From assembly GCF_000282575.1 (NCBI RefSeq), contig NZ_AKJA01000117.1, forward strand, positions 17,449 to 81,448: a DNA stretch of 64,000 bases. The letters are read 5' to 3'. The position numbers and the translations under genes are program-made. The notes below the pieces were generated by a model. That model ran no database searches and was not told the DNA's origin. It was given only the letters and a program-made list of their open reading frames with translations. Numbering within the stretch: the stretch's first letter is position 1; each line of letters starts with the position of its first letter. Shown here one piece after another: positions 9,539 to 18,394 of the stretch. This DNA comes from Herbaspirillum sp. YR522 (GTDB lineage: Bacteria > Pseudomonadota > Gammaproteobacteria > Burkholderiales > Burkholderiaceae_D).

Positions 9539-11346
9539 TTCAACAACTCCTCCCCTGTTCTTTTCGAGTACACGCTCAACTGCGTAAAGCTGTTGGCCTG
9601 CACGTACAGCCCCATGAAACGATCGATCACGCCGGCAAACGCGTGCAACCCGCTGCCGACAAAGCCTTCTTCATCCAGCGTCAGCTTGACTTCGATACCG
9701 CGCACCAGGCTGGCAAAGGGCTTGCCGGGCAACCAGGCAGTGGCCGCCTTGTGATCGAGTGCGGCAATGGCGCCGATCTGGCGTTGCGAAATCGGCGAAT
9801 TCGACAGGTCGTACAGGGTCAGCATTTCCTGGAATGCCGCCAATCCGGCACGCACCAGCGACAGGTGATTGAGCGAAAGATGTGAAATGAGTCGCCAGTG
9901 GGCGCCACGTCCCCGCTCGAACCGGGCCGGCAATGTCGGCTTGCGCAGCAACGCCACCGAGCGCACCACGCCGCCGCCTTCGAGCTGCAGGTCGCCGCCC
10001 TGCAAACCATAGGTCAACAGGGCCGGCAAGTCGCGATTGGTGCACGTCAATTCGATACTCAAGGTATCGGTCTCGACATGCGCCGGATCGAAATCGATGT
10101 CGACGATCGATATCTCGGTCTCGTAACCGGGGCTCTTCAAGGCCACCAGTTCATCGCGACGATAGGCCCAGTAATGGCCTTCGCGCTGCGGCGACTGGCC
10201 ATGGCGCAATGAGTAGAACGGCCGGAATTCGGTCACCGACTCGCCCTGAGGCGTCTGCCTTACCAATTGCACGGAATCGATCGAATAGACTTCGTAACCG
10301 AATGCGCGACGGGAATCCGCGACGACCGGATAGTAAGCGCCGGCATGCGTGATCCGGATCGGATCGCCACGCTGGCGAAAAAGGTTGATGACCGGCGTGC
10401 AACCCAGCAGCAGGTTATCGGCGGTGGTTGCACCAAGTTGACGCGCGATGTGCGAATCGGCCCTGAGACCGGACATGCCCAGGTGCAAGGTAAAACTCTT
10501 GGCGCCGGCAGGCAGCGCTGCCAGTATCGACGCTATGTCGACATCAAAGAAATTGAATTTCTCGGGAAACGAAAAATACTCGGTCAACAAGCGGTAGGCC
10601 GGATGCGAACGCGCAGGGAATTCGATCAACGCGTCTTCCTCGGCGAAGCCCACTTCCGACAGCGGCGGCTGGCGCAGTGCGGTCCAGCGTCCACTGCGAG
10701 GGATCTCGACCCAGGCCGAAACGGTGCGCATGAACAGGCTGTCGCGTAATGCGGCGCAAAACGACGCTTCGCCATCGATGAAGACACGCAACGCGCCCAA
10801 GCCCAATTGGGCCAGCGTCACCTGGTCCGACGCGACCTCGATGGTGAGCGACAAGGACGAGGTGACCGACGTCGGCAGCACCACCGCCTCGGGCGCCGCA
10901 ATGATGGGCGAAAAACTGGCGCTGGCCATGCGGATCGGCGCCACGGTCACGTCGTAGACAGTCTGGAATTTGCAGGTCACGCCCTTGACCTGGCGCGTCG
11001 ACAATGGCGTACCACGCGCGATCTTGCCGGCAGTGGTGAGCTGCGAAGCCGACGCCGAGTAATCCATGCGGGCGATCGAGCAGGACGGGAACGGACGCAG
11101 GTAATGCGGATAGAGCACTTCGAACAGCGCTTCCGTGAACTCGGGATAGTCGTCGTCGAGACGCTTCGACACCCGCGCGTTGAGCAATGCATACGACTGG
11201 ATCATGCGCTCGATGTGCGGGTCTTCACAGACCTCGCCCGACATCAGCAGGCCGCCTGCGATCTTCGGGTAGCGCTCGGAAAACTCCCGCGAATAGCGAC
11301 GCAGGAAACTCAACTCGCGCTCGTAATAGGGCAGCAGCTCTTGCAT
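9502..11346 (-). CDS. tssF: T6SS baseplate protein TssF (ImpG/VasA)
   Basis: A 614-residue protein beginning 'MQELLPYYERELSFLRRYSREF', the standard TssF start, followed by 'YPKIAGGLLMSGEVCEDPHIERMIQSYALLNARV' (quoted in part). The length is normal for ImpG/VasA proteins. TssF is the larger wedge protein of the T6SS baseplate and forms a complex with two neighbouring copies and TssG. The start codon directly follows the tssE stop (TAAATG), and the 3' end overlaps tssG. This indicates a tightly packed tssE-F-G unit. Confidence 0.96.
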   Translation of the reverse strand: MQELLPYYERELSFLRRYSREFSERYPKIAGGLLMSGEVCEDPHIERMIQSYALLNARVSKRLDDDYPEFTEALFEVLYPHYLRPFPSCSIARMDYSASASQLTTAGKIARGTPLSTRQVKGVTCKFQTVYDVTVAPIRMASASFSPIIAAPEAVVLPTSVTSSLSLTIEVASDQVTLAQLGLGALRVFIDGEASFCAALRDSLFMRTVSAWVEIPRSGRWTALRQPPLSEVGFAEEDALIEFPARSHPAYRLLTEYFSFPEKFNFFDVDIASILAALPAGAKSFTLHLGMSGLRADSHIARQLGATTADNLLLGCTPVINLFRQRGDPIRITHAGAYYPVVADSRRAFGYEVYSIDSVQLVRQTPQGESVTEFRPFYSLRHGQSPQREGHYWAYRRDELVALKSPGYETEISIVDIDFDPAHVETDTLSIELTCTNRDLPALLTYGLQGGDLQLEGGGVVRSVALLRKPTLPARFERGRGAHWRLISHLSLNHLSLVRAGLAAFQEMLTLYDLSNSPISQRQIGAIAALDHKAATAWLPGKPFASLVRGIEVKLTLDEEGFVGSGLHAFAGVIDRFMGLYVQANSFTQLSVYSKRTGEELLKCKPRSGDLSLA

Positions 11347-11835
11347 TTAGATTCCTATGCGCGTCGGACGCGTCTTGCTGATCGAGTACTGCAACGTCGA
11401 CGGCTGCAACACGGCGTCGAAGCTGACTGCCTCGCGCGCAGCATTGACCACCAGCAAGGCGCTGATGGCAAAATTAAGCCGGTTGATGGCGCCTTCGCGT
11501 ATCTCGAGCGTAGCGCGCACATTACGCAGACGAGGCTCGTGGCGGGCGATGGCCCCTTCCAGCGAACGGCAGATGGCATTGCGATCATCGATGCTGGCCA
11601 GGCTCATGCCGGCGAAATCGTTCAACCCGTAGGCCACAATGGATTTTCCGCATTCGGGGAAATTCTTGAGCAGATCCTCGGGGATGACCGCGCGCGTGTT
11701 GAGCATCGCCTCCAGGTCGCGTGCTACGGTATCCTTAAGTTCTTCTATCGACAGGCGACTGATGACGGGATTGGCGGCTGACCTTGCGCTATCGTTCATC
11801 AGGCGATCAAACAGGCTGGGGGCGAAGCCTTTCAT
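11347..11835 (-). CDS. tssE: T6SS baseplate protein TssE (gp25-like)
   Basis: A 162-residue gpW/gp25-family protein. It has 'SLFDRLMND' at the N-terminus, 'LKDTVARDLEAMLNTR' near residue 34, 'SIVAYGLNDFAGM' near residue 66, and a C-terminal beta-rich part containing 'IREGAINRLNFAISALLVV'. TssE resembles phage T4 gp25 and starts sheath polymerisation at the baseplate. The stop codon abuts the tssF ATG. A 122-base gap containing a hairpin separates it from hcp upstream. Confidence 0.95.
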   Translation of the reverse strand: MKGFAPSLFDRLMNDSARSAANPVISRLSIEELKDTVARDLEAMLNTRAVIPEDLLKNFPECGKSIVAYGLNDFAGMSLASIDDRNAICRSLEGAIARHEPRLRNVRATLEIREGAINRLNFAISALLVVNAAREAVSFDAVLQPSTLQYSISKTRPTRIGI

Positions 11836-11914
11836 ATGCCTTATCCGATTGTTATTGATTTGCGCGTTTGATGCGGTTCTTCATCGTGCGCCGGCGTTCG
11901 GGCGCAGATGGACG

Positions 11915-11951
11915 CGACTGGCACGTACACGACTAATGTCCATGCCAGTCG
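11915..11951 (-). other. Hairpin directly downstream of hcp
   Basis: A perfect 9-bp inverted repeat (CGACTGGCA at 11915-11923 and TGCCAGTCG at 11943-11951) with a 19-base loop begins 6 bases after the hcp stop on the transcribed strand. No T-run follows, so it is not a classical terminator. It could protect the hcp 3' end or dampen read-through into tssE, which would let Hcp be made in excess of baseplate proteins. The structure is seen in the sequence; the function is inferred. Confidence 0.55.
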
Positions 11952-11957
11952 AATGCC

Positions 11958-12449
11958 TTAGATGACCTTGTTGGTCGACAGGTCCCAGCCACCCGAGGTG
12001 TTACCCGCGGTACCGCCGTCCTTCTTCTGCTGTGTGTACTTCCACTTGACCGTGGAATACTTCAGGCCAACGGTCTCGCCCAGGATCTCGCCGGCCTTGA
12101 TCGATGGCGACACGCTGCTGATGAGCACATTGGTCAATTCGATCTCGAAATAGCGAACGCGCTCGCCCTTGCCGTCGGCTCGCATGAACTCCAGCTTGGC
12201 CTTGGGAATGGTCTTGCCCGAGGACGAATTCTGCAGCAGCAGCGGCGACGAGAGGTCGGCCACCTTGGTGATCAGAATATCGGTGTGCTCGCAACGCTCG
12301 GCGGTATGGCCGCCGGCGGTGGAAGCCGTCGCAGATTTTGGCTGCAGGACTTCCCAGTCGACGGTCTTGCATTCGATCCAGTCCTTGTGAAGGTCATCGG
12401 TCGATTCGCCTTTGATACCGTCAATTTGCAGATAGACGTCAATTGCCAT
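11958..12449 (-). CDS. hcp: T6SS tube protein Hcp (TssD)
   Basis: A 163-residue Hcp1-family protein beginning 'MAIDVYLQIDGIKGESTDD', with 'HTDILITKVADLSSPLLL' and C-terminal 'VGLKYSTVKWKY'. Hexamers stack to form the inner tube pushed out by sheath contraction, and Hcp also carries small effectors. No C-terminal toxin extension is present. It lies 32 bases after tssC and is followed by a hairpin before tssE. It is the only hcp in the window, although there are two vgrG genes. Confidence 0.97.
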   Translation of the reverse strand: MAIDVYLQIDGIKGESTDDLHKDWIECKTVDWEVLQPKSATASTAGGHTAERCEHTDILITKVADLSSPLLLQNSSSGKTIPKAKLEFMRADGKGERVRYFEIELTNVLISSVSPSIKAGEILGETVGLKYSTVKWKYTQQKKDGGTAGNTSGGWDLSTNKVI

Positions 12450-12481
12450 AACTTATCCTGTGAAGAGTGAGGGAGTGAAAG

Positions 12482-13975
12482 TCAGGACTTGCTTGCCTGC
12501 GGCAACTCCGCCACCAGGCGCAGCGACACAGACAACTCATCCAGCTGAAAATGCGGACGCAGGAACGACACGGCGCGATAAACGCCTGGCCGTCCCGGCA
12601 CTTCCGACACTTGTACGGAGGCCTCCCGCAGCGGAAACTGCGCCTTGGCTTCCTGCGTGGCGTTGTCATCCAACAGCACGTATTGGGCGATCCAGCGATT
12701 GAGAAAATCTTCCACATTCGATGCGGCGGCAAAGCTGCCGATCTTGTCGCGCATCATGGACTTCATGTAATGCGCGATACGCGATACAGCGAAGATGTAT
12801 TGCAGCTGGGAAGACAGCACTGCATTGGCATTGGCGGCATCGGTGTTGTATTTCTTGGGCTTTTGGGCCGACTGGGCGCCGAAGAACGCGGCATAGTCCG
12901 TGTTCTTGCAGTGGACCAGCGAAATGAAGCCGAGATCGGAGAGCTCTTTTTCGCGGCGATCGGTGATGGCGATTTCGGTCGGGCACTTGAGCGCCACTTC
13001 GCCTTCGTCGGTCTTGAAGGTATGCGTGGGCAAGTCTTCGACCAGTCCTCCGCCTTCGACGCCCCGGATGGCAGCGCACCATCCGAAATCCTCGAAGGCC
13101 TTCGTCAGCTTGGTACCGAAAGCGTACGCGGCATTGCACCAGAGATATTTAGAGTGGTCGCTGCCATCGACATCCTCGACGAAGTTGAAGCCTTCGACGG
13201 TGGTGCCATCCTTCGGGTTGTAAGGCAGGCGCCCCAGGAACCGCGGCAAGGTCAGGCCGACATAGCGCGAATCCTCGGATTCGCGGAACGACTTCCACTT
13301 GGCGTATTCGACCGTGTCGAACACCTTGGAGAGGTCGCGCGGCTTGCCGAGATCGGAATACGTTTCCAGGCCGAACAGCTCCGGCGATGCGGCCGAGATG
13401 AATGGCGCATGCGATGCTGCGGCGATGCGCGACATCTGCTCGATGAAATACATGTCTTCCGGCTGGCGGGTAATTTCGAAGTCGCCCAGCAGAGCGCCGA
13501 AAGGCGCGCCGCCGAAGGTGCCGAATTCCTCTTCGTAGACCTTCTTGAACATGGCGCTCTGGTCGAACTCGAGCGCGGAGTTGAAATCCTTGACCAGTTC
13601 CTTCTTGGTGGCATTGAGAATCTTGATTTTCTGATTCTCTCCAACGGTGGTGTTCCTGACCAGATAATTCAGGCCGGTCCAGCTGCCTTCCAGTTTCTGG
13701 AACTCGGGCGCATGCATGATGGCGCTCACCTGCGCCGACACCAGGCGATCCAGTTCGGCAATGCGGGCATCGATGGTGGCAGACAGGTTGTCGGAGACGA
13801 CCACCGTGCCATCCATGACCTGATTGACCAATTCGGAAATCAGGTCCTTGGCACGTGCATGCTCGGAAGTGGACTTGGCGACCTTGCTCTGCTCGACGAT
13901 ATCGTCGAGCAGGCTAGCGCCGGGCGCATCGGCAGCAACCGCGCCTACAGCTTCTGGATTGAGTTGAGCGGACAT
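12482..13975 (-). CDS. tssC: T6SS contractile sheath large subunit TssC (VipB)
   Basis: A 497-residue TssC1/VipB/ImpD-family protein. Recognisable blocks include 'RIAELDRLVSAQVSAIMHAPEFQKLEGSW', quoted in part, 'LLGDFEITRQPEDM', 'RFLGRLPYNPKDG' and 'IAHYMKSMMRDKIG'. With TssB it builds the cytoplasmic sheath around the Hcp tube, which contracts to drive the spike out and is then unfolded by ClpV. It follows tssB by 11 bases and precedes hcp by 32. Length and ends are normal. Confidence 0.97.
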   Translation of the reverse strand: MSAQLNPEAVGAVAADAPGASLLDDIVEQSKVAKSTSEHARAKDLISELVNQVMDGTVVVSDNLSATIDARIAELDRLVSAQVSAIMHAPEFQKLEGSWTGLNYLVRNTTVGENQKIKILNATKKELVKDFNSALEFDQSAMFKKVYEEEFGTFGGAPFGALLGDFEITRQPEDMYFIEQMSRIAAASHAPFISAASPELFGLETYSDLGKPRDLSKVFDTVEYAKWKSFRESEDSRYVGLTLPRFLGRLPYNPKDGTTVEGFNFVEDVDGSDHSKYLWCNAAYAFGTKLTKAFEDFGWCAAIRGVEGGGLVEDLPTHTFKTDEGEVALKCPTEIAITDRREKELSDLGFISLVHCKNTDYAAFFGAQSAQKPKKYNTDAANANAVLSSQLQYIFAVSRIAHYMKSMMRDKIGSFAAASNVEDFLNRWIAQYVLLDDNATQEAKAQFPLREASVQVSEVPGRPGVYRAVSFLRPHFQLDELSVSLRLVAELPQASKS

Positions 13976-13986
13976 GGCGATCTCTG

Positions 13987-14487
13987 TTATTTGGAGGTTT
14001 GCTTGCTGAGTTCCTGCAGTTTCTCGGTACTGTTGAGTACGTCGCTGAGGATGTCTTCGAGCTTGTCGTTGCCCGCGATCTTGTTACGCAGGTCAGCCAG
14101 CTTGGTGCGCGCCTCGAGCAGCTTGCGCAACGGCTCGACCTGCTGCACGACCGATTCTGGACGAAAATCATCCATCGACCGGAATTTGAGCTCGACCGCG
14201 AATTCTCCACCCTTGTCGGACAGCTCGTTGGCCACCCGATAGACAGCGCGTGGCTCGATCCCCTTCATGACTTCATCAAAGTTGTCGGGGTCGATATTGA
14301 CGAACTTGCGTTCTTTCAGCCGCGGCTGAGGCACTTCCGAATTGCCGCCAAAGTCACCGACCACGCCGGTGACGAAGGCCAGCTCTTTCTTCTCGATTGC
14401 ATCGCCAATCTCGACGTCATAGGTCATCTGGACCCGAGGTGGCCGGACCTTCTGAAGTTTCTTCTGGATGCTTTCTCTTTTTGCCAT
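13987..14487 (-). CDS. tssB: T6SS contractile sheath small subunit TssB (VipA)
   Basis: A 166-residue VipA/ImpB-family protein: 'SIQKKLQKVRPPRVQMTYDVEIG' at the N-terminus (quoted in part), 'LAFVTGVVGDFGG', and 'RKFVNIDPDNFDEVM', all standard for TssB. The C-terminal helix is charged, as in the part that interlocks with TssC and recruits ClpV. It is first in the tight sheath/tube cluster, 11 bases upstream of tssC and 86 bases downstream of the TPR lipoprotein gene. Confidence 0.97.
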   Translation of the reverse strand: MAKRESIQKKLQKVRPPRVQMTYDVEIGDAIEKKELAFVTGVVGDFGGNSEVPQPRLKERKFVNIDPDNFDEVMKGIEPRAVYRVANELSDKGGEFAVELKFRSMDDFRPESVVQQVEPLRKLLEARTKLADLRNKIAGNDKLEDILSDVLNSTEKLQELSKQTSK

Positions 14488-14573
14488 GACTACTCCGCTT
14501 CGGTTTAAGTTACGCGGCCACTTCCGTTAGGAAGAGGCCGGATAAAAGCAGGCTCGAAAGCCCACTCCCTGGC

Positions 14574-15200
14574 TTATTTGAGATTGCCAAAGGGATTGGG
14601 GCCACTGCCACCAGTGCTGGTCGCGCCGCCTGCGGCGTCGCCCGAAGTCGTCGCGGCGGGCGCAGCCTTGCGCTGATTGCGCGAACGCGTCTTCGCTACC
14701 GGTGCAGGCTTGGGAGGGGGCACCAGTGTGGTCTCGCCAAGGTTTTCACGCAGCATCTTGGTCAGGTCCTGGGCTTCTGTCTTGACCGATCCGTTCAGCG
14801 CATTCTGGGTGCGCAGATCGTTCAGGGACTTGGTCGCCAGGCGCAGACCGCTGACGGTAATGATGCTGGTGGCCACCTTGTCGGCGGGATCGCGCTTGAG
14901 CGCCTCCTGTGCATTGACGATCGCATCGCTGTAGTCACCGGCATCGAAGCGGATCTGCGCAATGCGCAACCATGGAGTCTTGTCAGCAGGATAACGGGTT
15001 GCCACTGCCTTGAGCACCGTGACTGCCTCATCCGACTTGCCTTCCGCCTGGGCGGTGTTGGCTTGGGCAACCCCGCTTTCCAGCGTGTTCTTGGCCTCTT
15101 CTTCCGGCTTGGGCTGCGGCGCCTGACTTGCGCACCCACTGAGTACCGCCAACATCAACGCTGGAATGATCAAGCCTGTTTTTATTTTGCTGACGCGCAT
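14574..15200 (-). CDS. TPR lipoprotein at the head of the T6SS tssBC operon
   Basis: I chose the ATG at 15200 because AAGGAG lies about 9 bases upstream and the protein then begins with a proper lipoprotein signal (MRVSKIKTGLIIPALMLAVL, then SGC). An upstream in-frame start at 15257 adds no plausible signal. The mature protein (about 190 residues) has TPR-like helices ('WLRIAQIRFDAGDYSDAIVNAQEAL') and a Pro/Ala/Gly/Ser-rich tail. Lipoproteins of this kind sit before tssB in some Burkholderiales T6SS clusters. It may help assembly at the outer membrane or peptidoglycan, but its role is not established here. It is not TssJ, which is encoded divergently at 15556. Confidence 0.7.
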   Translation of the reverse strand: MRVSKIKTGLIIPALMLAVLSGCASQAPQPKPEEEAKNTLESGVAQANTAQAEGKSDEAVTVLKAVATRYPADKTPWLRIAQIRFDAGDYSDAIVNAQEALKRDPADKVATSIITVSGLRLATKSLNDLRTQNALNGSVKTEAQDLTKMLRENLGETTLVPPPKPAPVAKTRSRNQRKAAPAATTSGDAAGGATSTGGSGPNPFGNLK

Positions 15201-15555
15201 ACCGAGTTGCTCCTTTTTTGCATGTATTAAATCCACACACACGTGAGGGACGTGCATGCATAGGTTAAAGACAGCCTCTACCGCAGACTGACTTATCTTT
15301 TTAACAATGAGAAAACTAAATGTATTAGCCAGGAAAAATACGTACCCGAGCGCACTTTTTGGCGGCGATGTGCTCCAATCGCGACTGTCAGGGTTCTCCC
15401 CGAGTTAATAATTTTTGTAACTTGAACTTTATGTTGCCCAAACGTATCGCATAGACCAGCATCCGTAGGTGCAGTTCCTTGAAGTGTAAAAACTTATTAA
15501 AAAAATTCGAGTCCTGATCCAGGGCTAAAACAAGGTAGATACAGCTGGGGTTGAG
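15201..15555. promoter_or_regulatory. Divergent T6SS control region
   Basis: This 355-base AT-richer gap separates the minus-strand lipoprotein/tssB operon from the plus-strand tssJKL operon and must hold both promoters. A possible plus-strand pair is TTGAAC (15422-15427), a 17-base spacer, then TATCGC (15445-15450), which is weak at -10. I see no confident minus-strand promoter. No complete sigma-54 site was found. No gene is present in the gap. Confidence 0.45.
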
Positions 15556-16185
15556 GTGAAAAATAATTTAATTGGCTTTCTATTAACATCAATTGTAGTT
15601 GTCATGATTTCAGGTTGTGCAGCGGTCGGTGCCGCATCCGCGGTAGCTTCCGTCGGAAAGTCCACGCTGGAGGCGCTAGGACTGAAGAAACCGGATACGC
15701 CAGAGGTGCCCGATGCGATGAAGCAGCCACGCACGGTGCCCATAAAGTTGCATGCAAGCAAGGCATTGAACCAGGATAGCCAGCGACGTGCACTGGCTCT
15801 GGTGGTTAAAATATATAAGCTCCGGCAGAACATTAGTTTCCAGCAAGCGTCATATGACACATTCCTGAACGCCCAGAAGGAAAAAGAGGCCCTCGGAGCA
15901 GATCTTCTCGAGGTAAAGGAAGTCACCCTGGTTCCGGGCCAACGCTACGAAATCTCCGAAAAAGTTACGTACGAAGCCGGGTATATCGGCGTTGTGGCGC
16001 TATTTGTGAGCCCTGACCCGCAGCGCTGGAGGGCGACCTTCAAGGCCGACGATTCCGAGAAGAACGGTATTCTCGTCGGCTTGCAGTCATGTTCCCTGAC
16101 GATCGGCGCGGGTGCCGCTGCGGTGGATACGCAAGGCAAGCCGCTGGAAAAGAACCTGATGTTGGCACCAGTGCAGTGTCGTTGA
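15556..16185 (+). CDS. tssJ: T6SS outer-membrane lipoprotein TssJ
   Basis: A 209-residue lipoprotein starting at GTG 15556, with GGGG 5 bases upstream. The signal sequence ends in the lipobox ISGC (Cys about residue 21). The mature part has the TssJ layout: 'LALVVKIYKLRQNISFQQASYDTFL', quoted in part, then 'DLLEVKEVTLVPGQ' and 'YIGVVALFVSPDPQRWRATF'. TssJ anchors the TssL/TssM membrane complex to the outer membrane. It is the first gene of the divergent operon. Its spacer after the lipobox (Ala/Val/Ser and 'KKPDTPEVPDAMKQP') is long. Confidence 0.93.
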   Translation: MKNNLIGFLLTSIVVVMISGCAAVGAASAVASVGKSTLEALGLKKPDTPEVPDAMKQPRTVPIKLHASKALNQDSQRRALALVVKIYKLRQNISFQQASYDTFLNAQKEKEALGADLLEVKEVTLVPGQRYEISEKVTYEAGYIGVVALFVSPDPQRWRATFKADDSEKNGILVGLQSCSLTIGAGAAAVDTQGKPLEKNLMLAPVQCR

Positions 16186-16240
16186 AAATCAAACAACAAT
16201 TAGATGCAGCTATATCAACTAACAAAACGGGGCAAGACAA

Positions 16241-17587
16241 TTGAAACACTCTAATAAAGTCCTCTGGGGCGAAGGCCTGTTCCTGCGCCCGCAACATTTC
16301 CAGAGACAGGACCACTACCACGAGACCCGCCTGCACCAGACTGCATCTGCCCTGAATCCGTATGGCTGGGGCGTGGGCTCGCTCCAGATCGATGTCGATG
16401 CACTTAACAATAATACGTTGCGCATCCTTGAATTGTCGGCAATCTTCCAGGACGGTGAGATCTACAAGGCGCCCGACAGCGACGACCTGCCCGACCCTGT
16501 TGAGCTTGCCGATATTCCGCTGGCCCAGCAAACGGTCACTTTCTATGCCGCCCTGCCGGCCCTCAAGAGCTTTGGCGGCAACTTCGCCCCCGCTGCCGGC
16601 GGCAATCACTCCACGCGTTACCTGCAAGACAACATCGAGACTGCGGACCTGTTTACCGATGCCGCAAAAGCCGAAATGGCGTACCTGAAAAAAGCGGTGC
16701 GTATCGTCTCCGAAAACGAACCACGCGATTCTCTGGTCTGCATCCCCGTGGCTCGGCTGCGTCGCGCCTCTTCGGCGGGCTTCGAGCTGGATCCCGCGTT
16801 CGTGGCACCGAGCCTTTCGATCAACGCTTCGCCACTGCTGTTCTTACGCCTTCGCAGGTTGATGGACGCTTTGCAGGCAAAGGTCAGCGCCTTGTACGGC
16901 CATCACCGGGAGCCGAGCAAGAATGTGGTCGAGTTCCGCTCTGGCGATATCACTTCGTTCTGGCTATTGCATACCTCCAGCACCGCCTACGCCAACCTTT
17001 CCCACTATCTAAACAATCCGCTGCTGCATCCGGAGCGACTGTATGAACAGTTGCTCAACCTGGGTGGATCGCTGATGACTTTTTCCAAGAACTTTTCGCT
17101 GGCGGACCTGCCTGCCTATGACCATCGTGACCCGGGCCCGTCATTTGCCAAGCTCGATGGCATCATCCGCGAGCTGCTCGATACGGTCATCTCGTCGCGC
17201 TACTTTGCCATTGCCCTGACCGAAACCAAGCCGTCCTATCACCTCGGCATGCTCGACTCGGGGAAGATCGACGACAAGACCAATTTCTACCTGGCCGTCA
17301 ATGCCGACCTGCCCGCCATCGAACTGGTCGAGGTGGTGCCCCTGCGGCTGAAGATCGGCGCGCCGGAGGACGTCGAGAAATTCGTGCTGGCGGCGCTGCC
17401 GGGCGTGAAACTGGTGCACTCGCCGCAGGTGCCTGCCGCATTGCCGGTTCGTCCCGATACGTATTACTTCGCGCTTGAGAACAAGGGCGCGATGTACGAG
17501 CGCATGTTGCAGGCGCAGTCGATCTGCATCTATGCTCCATCCGGCATTCGCGATCTCAAGCTCGAACTTCTGGCGGTGACACAATGA
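16241..17587 (+). CDS. tssK: T6SS baseplate-membrane connector TssK
   Basis: A 448-residue protein with the invariant TssK opening 'NKVLWGEGLFLRPQHFQRQDHYHE' (quoted in part). The start is TTG at 16241, because the frame is open only just upstream and the conserved block begins at residue 5. 'DITSFWLLHTSSTAY' and 'HPERLYEQLLNLGG' are further TssK blocks. TssK links the baseplate (TssEFG) to TssL/TssM. The stop overlaps the tssL ATG (ATGA), so translation is coupled. Confidence 0.97.
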   Translation: MKHSNKVLWGEGLFLRPQHFQRQDHYHETRLHQTASALNPYGWGVGSLQIDVDALNNNTLRILELSAIFQDGEIYKAPDSDDLPDPVELADIPLAQQTVTFYAALPALKSFGGNFAPAAGGNHSTRYLQDNIETADLFTDAAKAEMAYLKKAVRIVSENEPRDSLVCIPVARLRRASSAGFELDPAFVAPSLSINASPLLFLRLRRLMDALQAKVSALYGHHREPSKNVVEFRSGDITSFWLLHTSSTAYANLSHYLNNPLLHPERLYEQLLNLGGSLMTFSKNFSLADLPAYDHRDPGPSFAKLDGIIRELLDTVISSRYFAIALTETKPSYHLGMLDSGKIDDKTNFYLAVNADLPAIELVEVVPLRLKIGAPEDVEKFVLAALPGVKLVHSPQVPAALPVRPDTYYFALENKGAMYERMLQAQSICIYAPSGIRDLKLELLAVTQ

Positions 17588-18363
17588 ACATGACTTCTGC
17601 CCCTTCCCTGCTCGACCAGGACCAACCCCCGCCATCGTATGTCGCCAGCGCCCCGATCAATGCGCACTCGCTGCTCGATCTGATGTACGACGGTTTCTAT
17701 GCCCTGTTCATGCTCAAGAGCGGTAGCGCTCCGCTGGACGAGGCTTCGTTCTCGGTCAAGATGCAGAAATTCCTTGGCGATGTGGAGCGTAATGCAAAGA
17801 AGCTCGATGTCTCGCCCGAAGATGTCTATGCCGCCAAATATGCCTTCTGCGCATCGGTCGACGAAATCATCCTGCGCTCCACCTTCGGCATTCGGGACGC
17901 CTGGGAAAGGCGACCGCTGCAACTGACCATGTTCGGTGACCAATTGGCCGGAGAAAATTTCTTCAAGCAGCTCGAGGACCTGCGGGTCAAGGGCAACGCA
18001 CACGTGCAGGCGCTGGAGGTATTCCACATGTGTCTCTTGCTTGGGTTCCAGGGCAAATATGCGTTGGAAGGCCCGGAGAAGCTCAATTACCTCACCGCCC
18101 GACTGGGTGACGAGATCGCCCATCTGAAGGGCAAGAGCGCCGGCTTCGCGCCGCACTGGGCGCGTCCCGATGCCATCATCAACAAGCTGCGCAACGATGT
18201 TCCGTTGTGGGCAGTGGCTTCCTTGTTTGCATTGATTGCGCTGTTCGCCTACCTGGGACTGAACTGGATGCTCACCGGCGCCACCGAGAACGGCCTGGCC
18301 GGCTACACCGACATCGTCAAGCTGGCCCCGCGCACCGCCAACCTGACCATCACCTTGCCGTGA
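17584..18363 (+). CDS. tssL: T6SS inner-membrane protein TssL (DotU/IcmH type)
   Basis: A 259-residue DotU-family protein. Motifs include 'AAKYAFCASVDEIILRS', 'WERRPLQLTMFGDQLAGENFF' (quoted in part) and 'LLLGFQGKYAL'. A single C-terminal membrane helix lies at about residues 206-228 ('WAVASLFALIALFAYLGL'). There is no OmpA-like peptidoglycan-binding extension, so this is the short form. TssL pairs with TssM in the inner membrane. tssM does not follow here: a 10-codon reading frame (18363-18395) links tssL to vgrG by ATGA-type overlaps on both sides. Confidence 0.95.
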   Translation: MNMTSAPSLLDQDQPPPSYVASAPINAHSLLDLMYDGFYALFMLKSGSAPLDEASFSVKMQKFLGDVERNAKKLDVSPEDVYAAKYAFCASVDEIILRSTFGIRDAWERRPLQLTMFGDQLAGENFFKQLEDLRVKGNAHVQALEVFHMCLLLGFQGKYALEGPEKLNYLTARLGDEIAHLKGKSAGFAPHWARPDAIINKLRNDVPLWAVASLFALIALFAYLGLNWMLTGATENGLAGYTDIVKLAPRTANLTITLP

Positions 18364-18394
18364 TGATGGCTGCCCCGTCGAAGGTGAAACCCTG

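Noticed and set aside
15357..15380. Possible sigma-54 promoter (TTGGCGGCGATGTGCT) ahead of tssJ
   Set aside because: The GG-to-GC spacing is one base short and the -24 element is imperfect. No sigma-54 activator gene is nearby.
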